Shown: one piece after another, positions 34,518 through 44,230 of the stretch
Layout of the letters: each line of letters starts with the position of its first letter
Numbering within the stretch: the stretch's first letter is position 1
Source: Mariniblastus sp.
GTDB taxonomy: Bacteria > Planctomycetota > Planctomycetia > Pirellulales > Pirellulaceae
Assembly: GCA_022447605.1 (NCBI GenBank)
Contig: JAKVBG010000003.1
Location: 1-64,000 of the forward strand
Reading direction: 5' to 3'
DNA: 64,000 bases
Notes under the pieces: generated by a model
Told to the model about the DNA's origin: nothing
The model's input: the letters and a program-made list of their open reading frames with translations, nothing else
Database searches by the model: none
Translations under genes and position numbers: made by a program

Positions 34518-35474
34518 ATGACACAACGGACGGACCGCCGTCAATGGCTGATCGGTGCAACTGCATTGGCAGTGGGCGCGCCGGCTGCAGCTGGCAGAGC
34601 CAGCCGGCCCTCGGAGCACCCATTGGAAGAACCGGTGGTGACGGACCCCGCGTTTCGCTACTGCCTGAACACCAGCACCTTGCGGGGACAGAAATTGCCC
34701 CTGGCCGAAGAGGTCCGCATCGCCGCCGAGGCAGGCTATACCGGCATCGAGCCCTGGATTCGGGAAATCCAGGCGCACCGCGACGGGGGAGGAAGCCTGG
34801 CCGACCTGAAAAAACAGATTGCCGATTCCGGCCTGACCGTCGAAAGTGCGATCGGCTTTTCCAACTGGATTGTCGATGACGACAACAAGCGGTCGGACGC
34901 TTTGGAGCAGGCCAAACGGGAGATGGACCTGGTCCGTCAAATCGGCGGAACCCGTATCGCGGCCCCTCCCGCAGGTGCCACGAATCAGGAAAATCTCGAC
35001 CTGAACGCCGCTGCCAGACGTTACCGAGCGCTGCTGGAGTTGGGCCAGGAAATGGGCGTTACGCCTCAACTCGAATTGTGGGGCTTTTCGAAAACACTCA
35101 GTCGCCTGGGTGAGCTGGCGCACGTCGCCGTGGAGAGCGGGCATCCCGATGCGTGTGTTATGCCGGACGTCTATCACATCTACAAGGGTGGCTCGGATTT
35201 CAACGGCCTCAAGCTCTTCAACGGTCAACAGATTCATGTGTTCCACATGAATGATTACCCAGCCCAACCCCCGCGCGATCAAATCAATGACGCGGCCCGC
35301 GTCTATCCCGGGGATGGTGTGGCGCCACTGTCGGAAATTTTCCAGACACTCCGCTCGATCGGCTTCAACGGCGTTCTCTCCCTTGAGCTGTTTAACCCGA
35401 ATTACTGGAAACAGGATCCCCGTGAGGTGGCCAGGACCGGCCTGCAAAAAATGAAGCAGGTGGCCAGCCTGTAG
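34518..35474 (+). CDS. Tat-exported TIM-barrel sugar phosphate isomerase/epimerase-like protein
   Basis: 318 residues. The N-terminus has a twin-arginine motif (DRRQWLIGATALAVGAPAAAG). The barrel matches the AP-endonuclease-2 family: FRYCLNTSTLRG, ARKAGYTGIEPW-like (AAEAGYTGIEPW), PQLELWGFSKT, VMPDVYHIYKGG, HVFHMNDYPAQP and GFNGVLSLELFNPNYW. The metal-binding E, D, H and E residues all fall in these blocks. This form resembles hydroxypyruvate-isomerase/IolE-like enzymes; the substrate is unknown. A GAGATGGGAC ribosome site precedes the ATG. Second copy of the family after 19810-20703. Confidence 0.9.
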   Translation: MTQRTDRRQWLIGATALAVGAPAAAGRASRPSEHPLEEPVVTDPAFRYCLNTSTLRGQKLPLAEEVRIAAEAGYTGIEPWIREIQAHRDGGGSLADLKKQIADSGLTVESAIGFSNWIVDDDNKRSDALEQAKREMDLVRQIGGTRIAAPPAGATNQENLDLNAAARRYRALLELGQEMGVTPQLELWGFSKTLSRLGELAHVAVESGHPDACVMPDVYHIYKGGSDFNGLKLFNGQQIHVFHMNDYPAQPPRDQINDAARVYPGDGVAPLSEIFQTLRSIGFNGVLSLELFNPNYWKQDPREVARTGLQKMKQVASL

Positions 35475-35500
35475 CCGGGCTGTTAACGCCGGGCTACTTT
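35471..35500 (+). terminator. Possible terminator after the TIM-barrel gene
   Basis: GTAGCC at 35471-35476 (including the stop codon) pairs with GGCTAC at 35492-35497, followed by TTT. The stem is interrupted inside. Confidence 0.4.
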
Positions 35501-35667
35501 ATCCAGATTCAACACTGGGATCGCTTTTTGAACCGACCTTCATAAATCAGCCATTCTTTCTCATTATTGGCCGTATTTGAACTTCGCAACGGCACTCGGA
35601 GCGGATCTGAACGTTATATTAGGATTAAGGGTTGAGGAGATTGCACACGTCCAGGCAGGAAAGTTCC

Positions 35668-38600
35668 ATGAAGCTGGCCTCTTTCGTCATCTGTATCTGT
35701 CTGATCTTGACGGGCATCCTGATCGGAACCGGTGCTCGTGATGGTCGCGAGCCAACCGAACATAACGATCAGGCTCCGTCGATTGAAGCACAACGTCTGG
35801 AGCGCGAACCGCGCCCCACCGGGCACCGGTCATTCCTCAGCCCACACGCCTCTCCGATCGCCAGCGACGGTCAGCATGTTTATGTCGTCAACACACCAGC
35901 CGGCACCCTGGACATTCTTGACGTCGCAACGAAAGCCATCGTTCACCGCACCCGGGTCGGCATCGAGCCGGTTAGCCTGGCCATCCGTCCGGACGGTCAA
36001 GAGATCTGGGTTGCCAATCATATTTCCGACTCGGTCAGCATCATCGACAACGATCGGGCCAGCCAGACTTACCGTCAAGTGATCGCCACCATCCAGGAAT
36101 TCGGTCGTCGCAGCCGTTCAACCGAATTTGACGAGCCGGTCGGAATCGCATTTGCCAACAACCGCAAAGCGTATGTCGCCCTCTCATCGGAAAACGAGAT
36201 CGCTGTCGTCGATGTCGCTTCCCGGGAAGTCGGCAAACGTCTGAAGATCCGCTCCCAGGACCCCCGCGCCATCAAGGTGCGAGGAGACCGTTTGTACGTC
36301 ATCCCGTTTGAATCGAACAACAAAACCCAGCTATCGGGTGGCAACCGGCGAGATATCGATGGTGACCTGGTCACCTTTGATGCCTGGAACCACTCGATTG
36401 AACACAACAATGTCCTGTCACTGGGCCACGTTGTGGATATCGTGAAACACCCGGATGTGCCCGATCGCGACCTGTTTGTTTACGACACGAAAACGGACAA
36501 GCTGGTCGCCACGGTCGACACACTGGGCACGCTACTGTACGGTCTGGCGATCGATTCGCGGGGACAGGTCTACGTGGCGCAAACCGACGCTCGCAACGAT
36601 ATCAATGGCCGCTCGGGAACGAAAGATCACAGTCTGAAAGAACTGGAAAACCGCGCCTTCCTGAACCAGATCACCAAAGTCGGGTTTGACGGCGACACGG
36701 CCGCAAAGCCCGAATTCATCGACCTCGAGCCGCTGCCCCCGGCACAGCCCGAACCGGGGCAAGCCCTGGCCACACCGTTCGCGATTGAAATCAGTGATGA
36801 CGACCGGACTTTGGTCGTCTCGGCTGCCGGTTCGGACAAGCTGTTTACCGTTGACGTGGAGACCGGACAGATCCTGGGACGGGTCGACGTCGACTCGGTG
36901 CCTCGCGGCATTGCGCTCGAATCGGGTGACGACGGGCGAGCCCGGCGGGCCTGGGTGCACAACGCCGTGGAAAACAGCATCTCCCTGATCGACCTGGCAG
37001 ATGCGGCCAACCCCCAAGTCATCGACTCGATCAGACTGGAAGATCCGACACCCGCCGTGATCAAACGGGGGCGCAAAGTCTTCAACATGGCATCCGCCTC
37101 GACCACGGGTACTTTTTCCTGTGCCAGCTGCCACCCGGACGGCCATACCGACCAGTTGTTGTGGGTGCTGAAAACACCGGTCGTCTCCGGTGGAGACCAG
37201 ATCATGCCCCGCAGTACGATGCCCCTGCGGGGTCTGCGCGACACGGCACCGTTTCACTGGGATGGAATCCCGGGTGACCCGTACGGTGGCAACAACAGCG
37301 CCAGCATTCGCCGTCCGGTGAAACCGAACAGCGATCCCGACATTCCCGAAACGACCACGCGTCACGTGATCGATGGTTCGCTCGAATCGACCATGACCCT
37401 GGTCGGATTGACGGTAACCAATGACGAAGGGAAAGCTGGACTGCTGTCAGCAGCCCAGCGCGACGACCTGGCCAAGTTCTTGTTGGATATCCCCTTTCCA
37501 CCGGCGCCACAGCGGGCCTATACCAACGTGGTCTCCAGGGAGGCGCGAGAGGGATTCGAACTGTTTCATATCCAGGGGGACGATGACCCGTCGAGAACGA
37601 CTTTCAATGTCTGTGGTGACTGTCACCGCATGCCGTTCCTGGTCAGCACCAACACACCGGGGACCGGGATGGACGCTCCGACCTGGCGCGGCGCGTACGA
37701 CCGTTGGCTGATCTTGCCGCAAGGTCGCCTGAATATTGTCGAATTCGATTTTTTCCGCAGGATCGCTGAAGGGGGCCTGGATGAAAGGCGAATCTGGCAG
37801 TTGTCCTGGGCCGGCCGACGCCGTTTCAACCCGGTCTGGAACATGGTACTGGAAGGGAGTACGGGTGTCTCGGGCGCCTACGGTCGCCAACTGACCATGA
37901 ACCGTGAAACGGCCCAGGGGGGTCGCACCCGCGACCTGCTGGCCGCCCTCGAGCAGTCCAGCCGCGACGGGGCGATCGTACTGGAAGTTGACGGCGTGAT
38001 GATGAAACAACCGCAGGCAACACCGTTGGTCCTGCAATTCGATCCCCAACTCGAGGGTGGCAAGTACGTGCGGGTCACGACTGATACTCCGGTCAGGAAA
38101 GTCACCGGATTGGTTGCCACTGATCCTTCGAACGTCGTCTTCCGGTCGTTCGACCTGGACCAGGCGTATACTCGTCAGGACCTGGCCAAGTTGGCCAGCG
38201 ACGGGGCCTTCATTGGAACCTTTACCGCGCGGCAAGTCGAAAACGGCAACCAGCAACACCCTCAACCGGCCATCTGGACCCGGGGCACGATGCATGCCCA
38301 GCGGGGACACCAGCAGTTCCCCTTCCTCTACCAAGGCAAGCAGCAAATGACGATCAGTGGCCACCATATTGATGAAGGGGCCCGCGTGATCGTGGATGGA
38401 GAGGTGGTCGAGGCAGACCTGGAAACGGGAGAAGACAAAACGGTCAAGATTTCCCTGGCCAAACTTCCGACCGAGGGGATGCACCTGCTGCAAATTCAGA
38501 ACGGGAACGGGCTGTTCAGCAATGACTTTATTTTCCATGTAGCCGGTGATCGCGCAGCGGCCTCGGAAGCCCGTCGGAAAATACGGCGCGACAGGATCCC

Positions 38601-39060
38601 CCAGCGGCTCGCCCTCTGGGAAGCGATTAAAGAAAACAAACTGGCCGAGGTAAAACAACTCGTCGAGGGTGGAACGTCGATCAACTCCCGACACCCCGAA
38701 TCGGGCAACACGCCACTCGGCCTGGCCGCCACCCACAGCCGCCGTGACATCGCCCAGTTCCTGATCGAGCAGGGTGCCCGGGTCTCCGGGAGCAACCGGG
38801 ACGGTAATACTCCTCTGCACATTGCGGCTTTTTTCTGTGATTTCGAGTTCGTCCAGCTGTTACTGGACAATGGAGCTGATCGGCAAAAAGAAAATGACAA
38901 GCAAGAGAATGCCGTCGATGTGGTGACCGGATGGAGTGATCGAACAGGCGCGTTCTACCGGGCCGTCGGGTCATCGCTGGGACGTGAATTTGATCTCGAC
39001 CAGCTGCCCCAGGATCGCCAACGGATGGCAAAGCTGATCCAGGATTACCAGGGGGAATAA
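35668..39060 (+). CDS. YVTN beta-propeller / di-haem cytochrome c / ankyrin fusion protein
   Basis: 1130 residues, exported or anchored by the helix FVICICLILTGILIGTG. Residues about 60-470 are a YVTN-type propeller (VYVVNTPAGTLDILDVATKAIV, IWVANHISDSVSIID). Two haem c sites follow, C485-A-S-C-H and C649-G-D-C-H, within a region resembling MauG/di-haem peroxidase-like cytochromes. An IPT-like beta segment (MTISGHHIDEGARVIVDGE) lies near 890-960. Two or three ankyrin repeats end the protein at about 985-1090 (SGNTPLGLAATHSRRDIAQFLI, DGNTPLHIAAFFCDFEFVQLLL). AGGAAAG precedes ATG 35668. Electron transfer outside the membrane is likely; the partner is unknown. Confidence 0.88.
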   Translation: MKLASFVICICLILTGILIGTGARDGREPTEHNDQAPSIEAQRLEREPRPTGHRSFLSPHASPIASDGQHVYVVNTPAGTLDILDVATKAIVHRTRVGIEPVSLAIRPDGQEIWVANHISDSVSIIDNDRASQTYRQVIATIQEFGRRSRSTEFDEPVGIAFANNRKAYVALSSENEIAVVDVASREVGKRLKIRSQDPRAIKVRGDRLYVIPFESNNKTQLSGGNRRDIDGDLVTFDAWNHSIEHNNVLSLGHVVDIVKHPDVPDRDLFVYDTKTDKLVATVDTLGTLLYGLAIDSRGQVYVAQTDARNDINGRSGTKDHSLKELENRAFLNQITKVGFDGDTAAKPEFIDLEPLPPAQPEPGQALATPFAIEISDDDRTLVVSAAGSDKLFTVDVETGQILGRVDVDSVPRGIALESGDDGRARRAWVHNAVENSISLIDLADAANPQVIDSIRLEDPTPAVIKRGRKVFNMASASTTGTFSCASCHPDGHTDQLLWVLKTPVVSGGDQIMPRSTMPLRGLRDTAPFHWDGIPGDPYGGNNSASIRRPVKPNSDPDIPETTTRHVIDGSLESTMTLVGLTVTNDEGKAGLLSAAQRDDLAKFLLDIPFPPAPQRAYTNVVSREAREGFELFHIQGDDDPSRTTFNVCGDCHRMPFLVSTNTPGTGMDAPTWRGAYDRWLILPQGRLNIVEFDFFRRIAEGGLDERRIWQLSWAGRRRFNPVWNMVLEGSTGVSGAYGRQLTMNRETAQGGRTRDLLAALEQSSRDGAIVLEVDGVMMKQPQATPLVLQFDPQLEGGKYVRVTTDTPVRKVTGLVATDPSNVVFRSFDLDQAYTRQDLAKLASDGAFIGTFTARQVENGNQQHPQPAIWTRGTMHAQRGHQQFPFLYQGKQQMTISGHHIDEGARVIVDGEVVEADLETGEDKTVKISLAKLPTEGMHLLQIQNGNGLFSNDFIFHVAGDRAAASEARRKIRRDRIPQRLALWEAIKENKLAEVKQLVEGGTSINSRHPESGNTPLGLAATHSRRDIAQFLIEQGARVSGSNRDGNTPLHIAAFFCDFEFVQLLLDNGADRQKENDKQENAVDVVTGWSDRTGAFYRAVGSSLGREFDLDQLPQDRQRMAKLIQDYQGE

Positions 39061-39306
39061 AATCCGGGTTGAAAACCAAGGTGGGCGTGCCGATCGCAGC
39101 GGCTCAGTCTGCCAAGATTTTCGCCTGACCAAAGCCCCTCCAGAAACGGCAACCCGCGCCGCTCTCTTCCCGGCCTGCCTGTTGGCATGCGGCTTCCCCA
39201 TTTTCCTGCCGATGTGCCAACCCTTCCCATGACGGGCTATTCAACCGGATGGAAGAAACTATGCTAAACTTACCGACTGAACTGATGGACCATGGGGTTA
39301 TTCGCG

Positions 39307-40683
39307 ATGAAACTTGACTTGCCACACCACCGTTTGCAACTCGTTCTCTTTGGCCTGCTGAGTGGCCTGCTGCTCAGCGAGCTACCTGCCCAAACGGAGA
39401 AGTCGCCGTCCTGGACCCGTTTCCGCGGGAATCACGCCGATGGGATTGGCCAGGACAATCCGGGATTGCCTGCCGAGTGGTCCACCGAAAAAAACGTCAA
39501 GTGGCAGGTCGACATCCCCGGTTGGGGCTGGTCCTGCCCGATCGTGGTGGATGGCCGAGTCTATCTCACTTCGGTCGTCAGTGACGAAGAAAACACGGCC
39601 CCGGCCAAGGGACTCTACCTGGGTCAGGGCGTGCGCGACCCGGCCAAGGGAATCCACCACTGGATGGTTTACTGTTACGACCTCGACAGTGGACAACTGC
39701 TTTGGAAACGGGAGGCGAAGACAGGCCGTCCCACGATTCCTCGTCATCCCAAGAGTTCCTACGCCGCCGAGACGGCAACCACCGACGGCCAACGGCTGTA
39801 CGTCCTGTTTGGTGATGTCGGTTTGTACTGTTACGACCTCGATGGAACCCTGCTCTGGTCCAGGGAGATCGAGCCGAAAAAGACGCTGTCCGACTGGGGC
39901 GCGGCCTCTTCGCCCGTCGTGCACGAAGGGCGCGTCTTCATCCTCTACGACAACCTGGAAAGTTCCTGGATCGCTGCCTTCGACGCCAAAACGGGAAAAG
40001 AAATCTGGAAAACGGATCGCCGGGAAAAAGGGAGCTGGGCCACTCCGTTTGTCTGGAAAAACGACGTGCGCACCGAAATCGTGGTCGCCGGAAAGAACCG
40101 AAATCGAAGCTACTCGCTCGATGGAAAATTACTGTGGGAATTCGACGGCCAGATGTCCAACCTGGTCATCCCTTCCCCCTTTGCCGCTCACGGTCTCTGT
40201 TACATCGCCTCGGGTTATGTAGGAGATGCCAAGCGACCAACCATTGCCGTTCGCCCCGGGGCCCGGGGTGACCTGACTCCCGATGAGGGTGAAGACCTGG
40301 CTGACAACGAGTTCATCGAGTGGTTTCAACCAAGGGCCGCCCCCTACAACACCACCCAGTTGGTCTACGGGAATTACCTGTACACGTTGTTCGACCAGGG
40401 ACTTTTCAGTTGTCATGATGCGCGGACTGGCGAAGAAATTTATGGCAAGCAGCGTTTCAAGCCAAGGGGATCGTTCACCGCCTCTCCCTGGGCTTACAAT
40501 GGGAAGATCTTCTGCTTGAACGAAGATGGCCTGACATACGAAATCAAACCCGGGCCGGAGTTCGAGATCCTGGCAACCCATGACCTGCAAGAACTCAGCC
40601 TGGCCACCCCGGCGGTGGTCGGTGACAAGCTGTTGATCAGGACGGTCTCCAAGCTGTACTGCCTGTCCAATGATACGAACTAG
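39307..40683 (+). CDS. PQQ-like beta-propeller repeat protein, exported
   Basis: 458 residues. A signal peptide (LQLVLFGLLSGLLLSELPAQ) precedes SWTRFRGNHADGIGQD, the family opening, and blades with GQLLWKREA, LYCYDLDGTLLWSREI, AAFDAKTGKEIWKTD, YSLDGKLLWEFDG and FSCHDARTGEEIYG. ATG 39307 has GGGG nine bases upstream; ATG 39292 would add five residues. A paralogue of 1-1202 and 3396-4748. Activity unknown. Confidence 0.9.
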   Translation: MKLDLPHHRLQLVLFGLLSGLLLSELPAQTEKSPSWTRFRGNHADGIGQDNPGLPAEWSTEKNVKWQVDIPGWGWSCPIVVDGRVYLTSVVSDEENTAPAKGLYLGQGVRDPAKGIHHWMVYCYDLDSGQLLWKREAKTGRPTIPRHPKSSYAAETATTDGQRLYVLFGDVGLYCYDLDGTLLWSREIEPKKTLSDWGAASSPVVHEGRVFILYDNLESSWIAAFDAKTGKEIWKTDRREKGSWATPFVWKNDVRTEIVVAGKNRNRSYSLDGKLLWEFDGQMSNLVIPSPFAAHGLCYIASGYVGDAKRPTIAVRPGARGDLTPDEGEDLADNEFIEWFQPRAAPYNTTQLVYGNYLYTLFDQGLFSCHDARTGEEIYGKQRFKPRGSFTASPWAYNGKIFCLNEDGLTYEIKPGPEFEILATHDLQELSLATPAVVGDKLLIRTVSKLYCLSNDTN

Positions 40684-40792
40684 AACGACAAAAACGGACT
40701 CACCAACTTCCTCGACCGATTCCCGGATACGCTGGCGAGACATCCATTCCAGGAACACCCGCAATTCCCAATCCCGCCCAGGTGGCTGACCC

Positions 40793-42226
40793 ATGTTAAC
40801 GGCATCTTTGATCACGATCGCGATTGAATTTGCCTTGGTGATGCGCGTCATGCTCAGGAGCCACCGTGAGCCGATGTCCCGAGTCGCTTGGGTCGCGGTC
40901 ATCGCACTCATCCCGGTTGTCGGTTGCTTGGCCTACATCCTGTTTGGCGAAGTCAATATCGGCCGATCCCATATCCGACGCCGACAAAAAGTCATGGAGG
41001 GAATTCCCCCGCTCCAGGATAAGTTGGCCGATCAAAACGAGATCCTGCAACCGGAGATTCCCTCCCTTTACCAGCACCTGTTTCAAACGGGCCATTCGAT
41101 CAGTGGCTTCCACCCACTGGGCGGCAACACCGCCAGGCTGATGACCGATTCGAACGCAACCATTGATGCCATGGTGGCCGACATTGACGCAGCCCAACAT
41201 TGCGTCCACCTGCTGTTTTATATTTGGCTGCCCGACGAGAGCGGGCAGAAAATGGCCAACGCACTGAAGCGGGCAGCCCGCCGCGGCATTCCCTGCCGGG
41301 CCATGGTCGATTGTCTCGGTTCTCGAGACCTGGTTCGCTCTCGCTACTGGAAGGAAATGCAGGAAGCCGGTGTCCAGGTGGCCGAAGCGTTACGCGTTGG
41401 CAACCCTTTTCTGCGCATGCTCAAAGGACGAATCGATCTGAGGAACCACCGGAAAATTCTGGTCGTTGACCAACAAGTCACCTACTGCGGCAGTCAAAAC
41501 TGCGCGGACCCGGAATTCCTGATCAAGGCCAAGTACGCGCCATGGGTAGATGCCATGATCCGATTCGAGGGCCCGATCGCGTGGCAGAACGACCAGCTAT
41601 TTACCCGTGACTGGCTGACGTACGCCCAAGAGGATATTCAGGACAACGGGAACCTCCCAATCCATTCCGAACTGCCGGGCATCCCGGCCCAGGTCATCGG
41701 CACCGGGCCCACCGTCCGTTTTTCAGCCATGCCCGAACTGTTTGAATCACTGATGCATGCCGCTCGGCGCGAACTGACCATTACGACGCCGTACTATGTC
41801 CCCGACGAATCCTTGCAACTGGCCCTCTGTGCGGCAGCGTATCGCGGGGTAGACACCAAGATCATTTTTCCCGCCCGGAATGACTCGCGAATCGTCGCGG
41901 CTGCCAGCCGCAGTTACTACTACGACTTGCTGCGGGCCGGTGTCCAAATCTTTGAATATGAACCTGGCCTGCTTCACTCCAAGACACTGACCCTCGACGG
42001 TGACATTACGCTGGTAGGGTCCGCCAACATGGATCGACGCAGCTTTGAACTGAATTACGAGAATAACATCCTGGTTTACGACTCCGTTTTAACGCAAGCC
42101 GTTTGCCAGAGGCAGCAGGAATACCTGAAGCAGTCTTCCCGAGTCACGTTGGAATCGGTCAGCGAATGGTCTGTCGGCAAGCGCTTGTGGAACAACTCCA
42201 TGGCCATCCTGGGGCCTCTGCTGTAA
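40793..42226 (+). CDS. cls: Cardiolipin synthase (phospholipase D superfamily)
   Basis: 477 residues with two N-terminal membrane helices (LITIAIEFALVMRVML, VAWVAVIALIPVVGCLAYILFG) and two HKD catalytic motifs: H219-x-K221-x4-D226 in NHRKILVVD and H395-x-K397-x4-D402 in LHSKTLTLD. The YILFGE segment after helix two is typical of ClsA. It would join two phosphatidylglycerol molecules, or related lipids, into cardiolipin at the inner membrane. Convergent with a second PLD-family gene at 42295-43890. Confidence 0.93.
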   Translation: MLTASLITIAIEFALVMRVMLRSHREPMSRVAWVAVIALIPVVGCLAYILFGEVNIGRSHIRRRQKVMEGIPPLQDKLADQNEILQPEIPSLYQHLFQTGHSISGFHPLGGNTARLMTDSNATIDAMVADIDAAQHCVHLLFYIWLPDESGQKMANALKRAARRGIPCRAMVDCLGSRDLVRSRYWKEMQEAGVQVAEALRVGNPFLRMLKGRIDLRNHRKILVVDQQVTYCGSQNCADPEFLIKAKYAPWVDAMIRFEGPIAWQNDQLFTRDWLTYAQEDIQDNGNLPIHSELPGIPAQVIGTGPTVRFSAMPELFESLMHAARRELTITTPYYVPDESLQLALCAAAYRGVDTKIIFPARNDSRIVAAASRSYYYDLLRAGVQIFEYEPGLLHSKTLTLDGDITLVGSANMDRRSFELNYENNILVYDSVLTQAVCQRQQEYLKQSSRVTLESVSEWSVGKRLWNNSMAILGPLL

Positions 42227-42294
42227 GGATCAGCACGACGACCGGAGGCTTGCCGTTCGCCAAGACCGCACAGCCCGGCACACGCAGCCCTGTC

Positions 42295-43890
42295 TTAGAG
42301 TTGGGAATCATCAGGAACCGGCATCAACAGGTCGGCCTCGGCGCGGCGGGCCCGGGTGGCCATCGGGTCGCTATCCGGTTCGATGATGATTTCTCTCTGG
42401 CGACGTGTTGCCCAGGCCAACTTGCCGTCGGGCAGGAGAACGACTTGCCAACTGTCATCGGGTGAAATGTTCTGCTGAATACTCGCCATGACGGCATCGG
42501 CCAAGCCGGGGCTCTCCACCAGAAACCCCATTTCCGTATTCAATTTGGTCGACCTGGGATCCATGTTGAACGAGCCAACAAAGACCTGCTTTCTGTCAAA
42601 AACGGCCGTCTTGCAATGCAAACCGAACACGGTCTTGTATCGGCTCAACTCCTGCGGGGTAAACAGTGCCCGCTCGGAGGCTGCATCAGGACGCATTTCG
42701 AACAGCTCTGCCCCGGTCTCCAACAGCTTTCTCCGTTGTTTGCGGTACCCGACAAACGATGAGACATGATTATTGGACGCCAGGGAGTTGGTGGCCAGGG
42801 TAACTTTCACACCCCTGGCGCTGGCCCGCTCCAACGCCGCGAACCCCTCCTCCAAAAGGATCAGATAAGCCGTTTCAATCTGTACCTCACGCTCCGTTTG
42901 TTCCATCATCCGAGCGAGCTCCACACCTGTTTGGTGCAACGTCTGATCGGTTTGCGGCTGGCCATCGCGGGTCGGAACCGCATCGACCAGCAATTTCGCC
43001 GGGCCCCAGTGTAAATCGGCTTTGAGCTTTTGCATCTGCACCGACCATTGATCTGTATCCTCAAAAGAACCGGCTGGATAGTTGGCCGGATTTTGAGCCA
43101 CTTCATCCAGCTGCTTCCAAAAGGCCTCTACGTTTTCACGTTCTGGCACACGGTCCACGACCTGTTCAATCGGCACGGTCCAGTCGCTATTCCAGTAGAG
43201 ATCAAACGCCGAGTTGGTCTGGGACACGATCGGCCCCAGCGCCAGCAGATCCCGGCAACGGAAGACGAAAGGGCCCGGGTATTCGAAATATTCGTTGGCA
43301 ATATTGCGGCCACCCACGATCGCCATACTGCCATCGACAATGAACAGCTTGTTGTGCATCCGCTGGTTCAAGACTTTCAAGTCTCTCGCATAATCGATCC
43401 ACCGCAGGACAGTCGATTTCCGCTTGGGGCCAAACGGTTTGTACAATCTCAACTCGATGTTGGGATGGGATCCGAACTTGGCCAGATAAAGGGGGTCAGC
43501 TTCGGTCATCGAATCATCAAGCAAGACGCGAACGCGAACCCCCCGTTCCGCAGCCGCCAACAGACGTTGCATGAAGGCCTGGCCAGCGAGGTCATTCTTC
43601 CAGAGAAAGTATTGCGCGTCGATCGTCTTTTCCGCGGCGTCGCTCAAGATCAAACGCCATGACATGGCATCGCGACCTCGGTCCAACAACAGGAATCCTG
43701 ACTCTCCAGGATGGTTTGCGGACAGGGCCGCCGATTCCTTTCCCAGCCGGGTCTGGCCCGCATCTTTGATCGCCGCACTGTAGTTCTTTTGGCTCGAGTG
43801 GGACTCGATCTTCGGCCCACAGCCGGCGACCAGACAAAACAGGCTGCATAAAACCCACCGCGGAAAGGCATGCTTTAACGGGCGCGTCAT
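42295..43890 (-). CDS. Phospholipase-D-family lipoprotein (ClsC/YmdC-like)
   Basis: 531 residues. The signal ends in a lipobox (CLVAGC), so it is probably a lipoprotein. The first HKD motif is MHNKLFIVDG and the second LHCKTAVFD, with RNIANEYFEY and GSFNMDPRS after them. This is the architecture of YmdC/ClsC-like PLD enzymes: FLLLDRGRDAMSWRLILSDAAEKTIDAQYFLW at the N-terminus. The GAGAG ribosome site precedes ATG 43890. It could act on phospholipids at the outer face; the convergent cardiolipin synthase makes a lipid role likely. Confidence 0.9.
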   Translation of the reverse strand: MTRPLKHAFPRWVLCSLFCLVAGCGPKIESHSSQKNYSAAIKDAGQTRLGKESAALSANHPGESGFLLLDRGRDAMSWRLILSDAAEKTIDAQYFLWKNDLAGQAFMQRLLAAAERGVRVRVLLDDSMTEADPLYLAKFGSHPNIELRLYKPFGPKRKSTVLRWIDYARDLKVLNQRMHNKLFIVDGSMAIVGGRNIANEYFEYPGPFVFRCRDLLALGPIVSQTNSAFDLYWNSDWTVPIEQVVDRVPERENVEAFWKQLDEVAQNPANYPAGSFEDTDQWSVQMQKLKADLHWGPAKLLVDAVPTRDGQPQTDQTLHQTGVELARMMEQTEREVQIETAYLILLEEGFAALERASARGVKVTLATNSLASNNHVSSFVGYRKQRRKLLETGAELFEMRPDAASERALFTPQELSRYKTVFGLHCKTAVFDRKQVFVGSFNMDPRSTKLNTEMGFLVESPGLADAVMASIQQNISPDDSWQVVLLPDGKLAWATRRQREIIIEPDSDPMATRARRAEADLLMPVPDDSQL

Positions 43891-44230
43891 GGTTAGACTC
43901 TCTGTCTCTTCAGTGGGAACCGTCAAACATGGAAACACCAACAGCCCCTAGGCAGCAGCCTTGGTTCCTGGCTCTGACATATTTTCTCTGGCTTATTTTA
44001 CACCCCGAACATACCGCGTGAAAGGAAGCGGGCGGATCCTCTCGGCTCGAATTTACCGCCAAGCACAGCGATCGGAGCAACGGCCCCGCCTCGGAAGGGT
44101 AACCGGGATTCGGGCAGCTGACTGGCCACCTGACAGAAAGTCTTTCAGCCCCGCATCGAAATCAATCAAATGATCGCAAACCGATGTATACTGATCGAAG
44201 CGGCCAACTCCCATCCCGACAGAAACGATC
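43891..44230. other. 340-base divergent intergenic region
   Basis: It lies between the PLD lipoprotein and the DUF2071 gene. A TATACT box at 44187-44192 stands 38 bases before the DUF2071 start, but the matching -35 region is poor. Short frames here show no protein features. Confidence 0.5.

Noticed and set aside
34386..35447. Minus-strand frame opposite the second TIM-barrel gene
   Set aside because: Opposite a Tat-signal epimerase with conserved metal-site blocks; no features of its own.
37447..38820. Minus-strand frame of 457 codons inside the propeller-cytochrome-ankyrin gene
   Set aside because: Antisense to two CxxCH sites and ankyrin repeats; no protein features.
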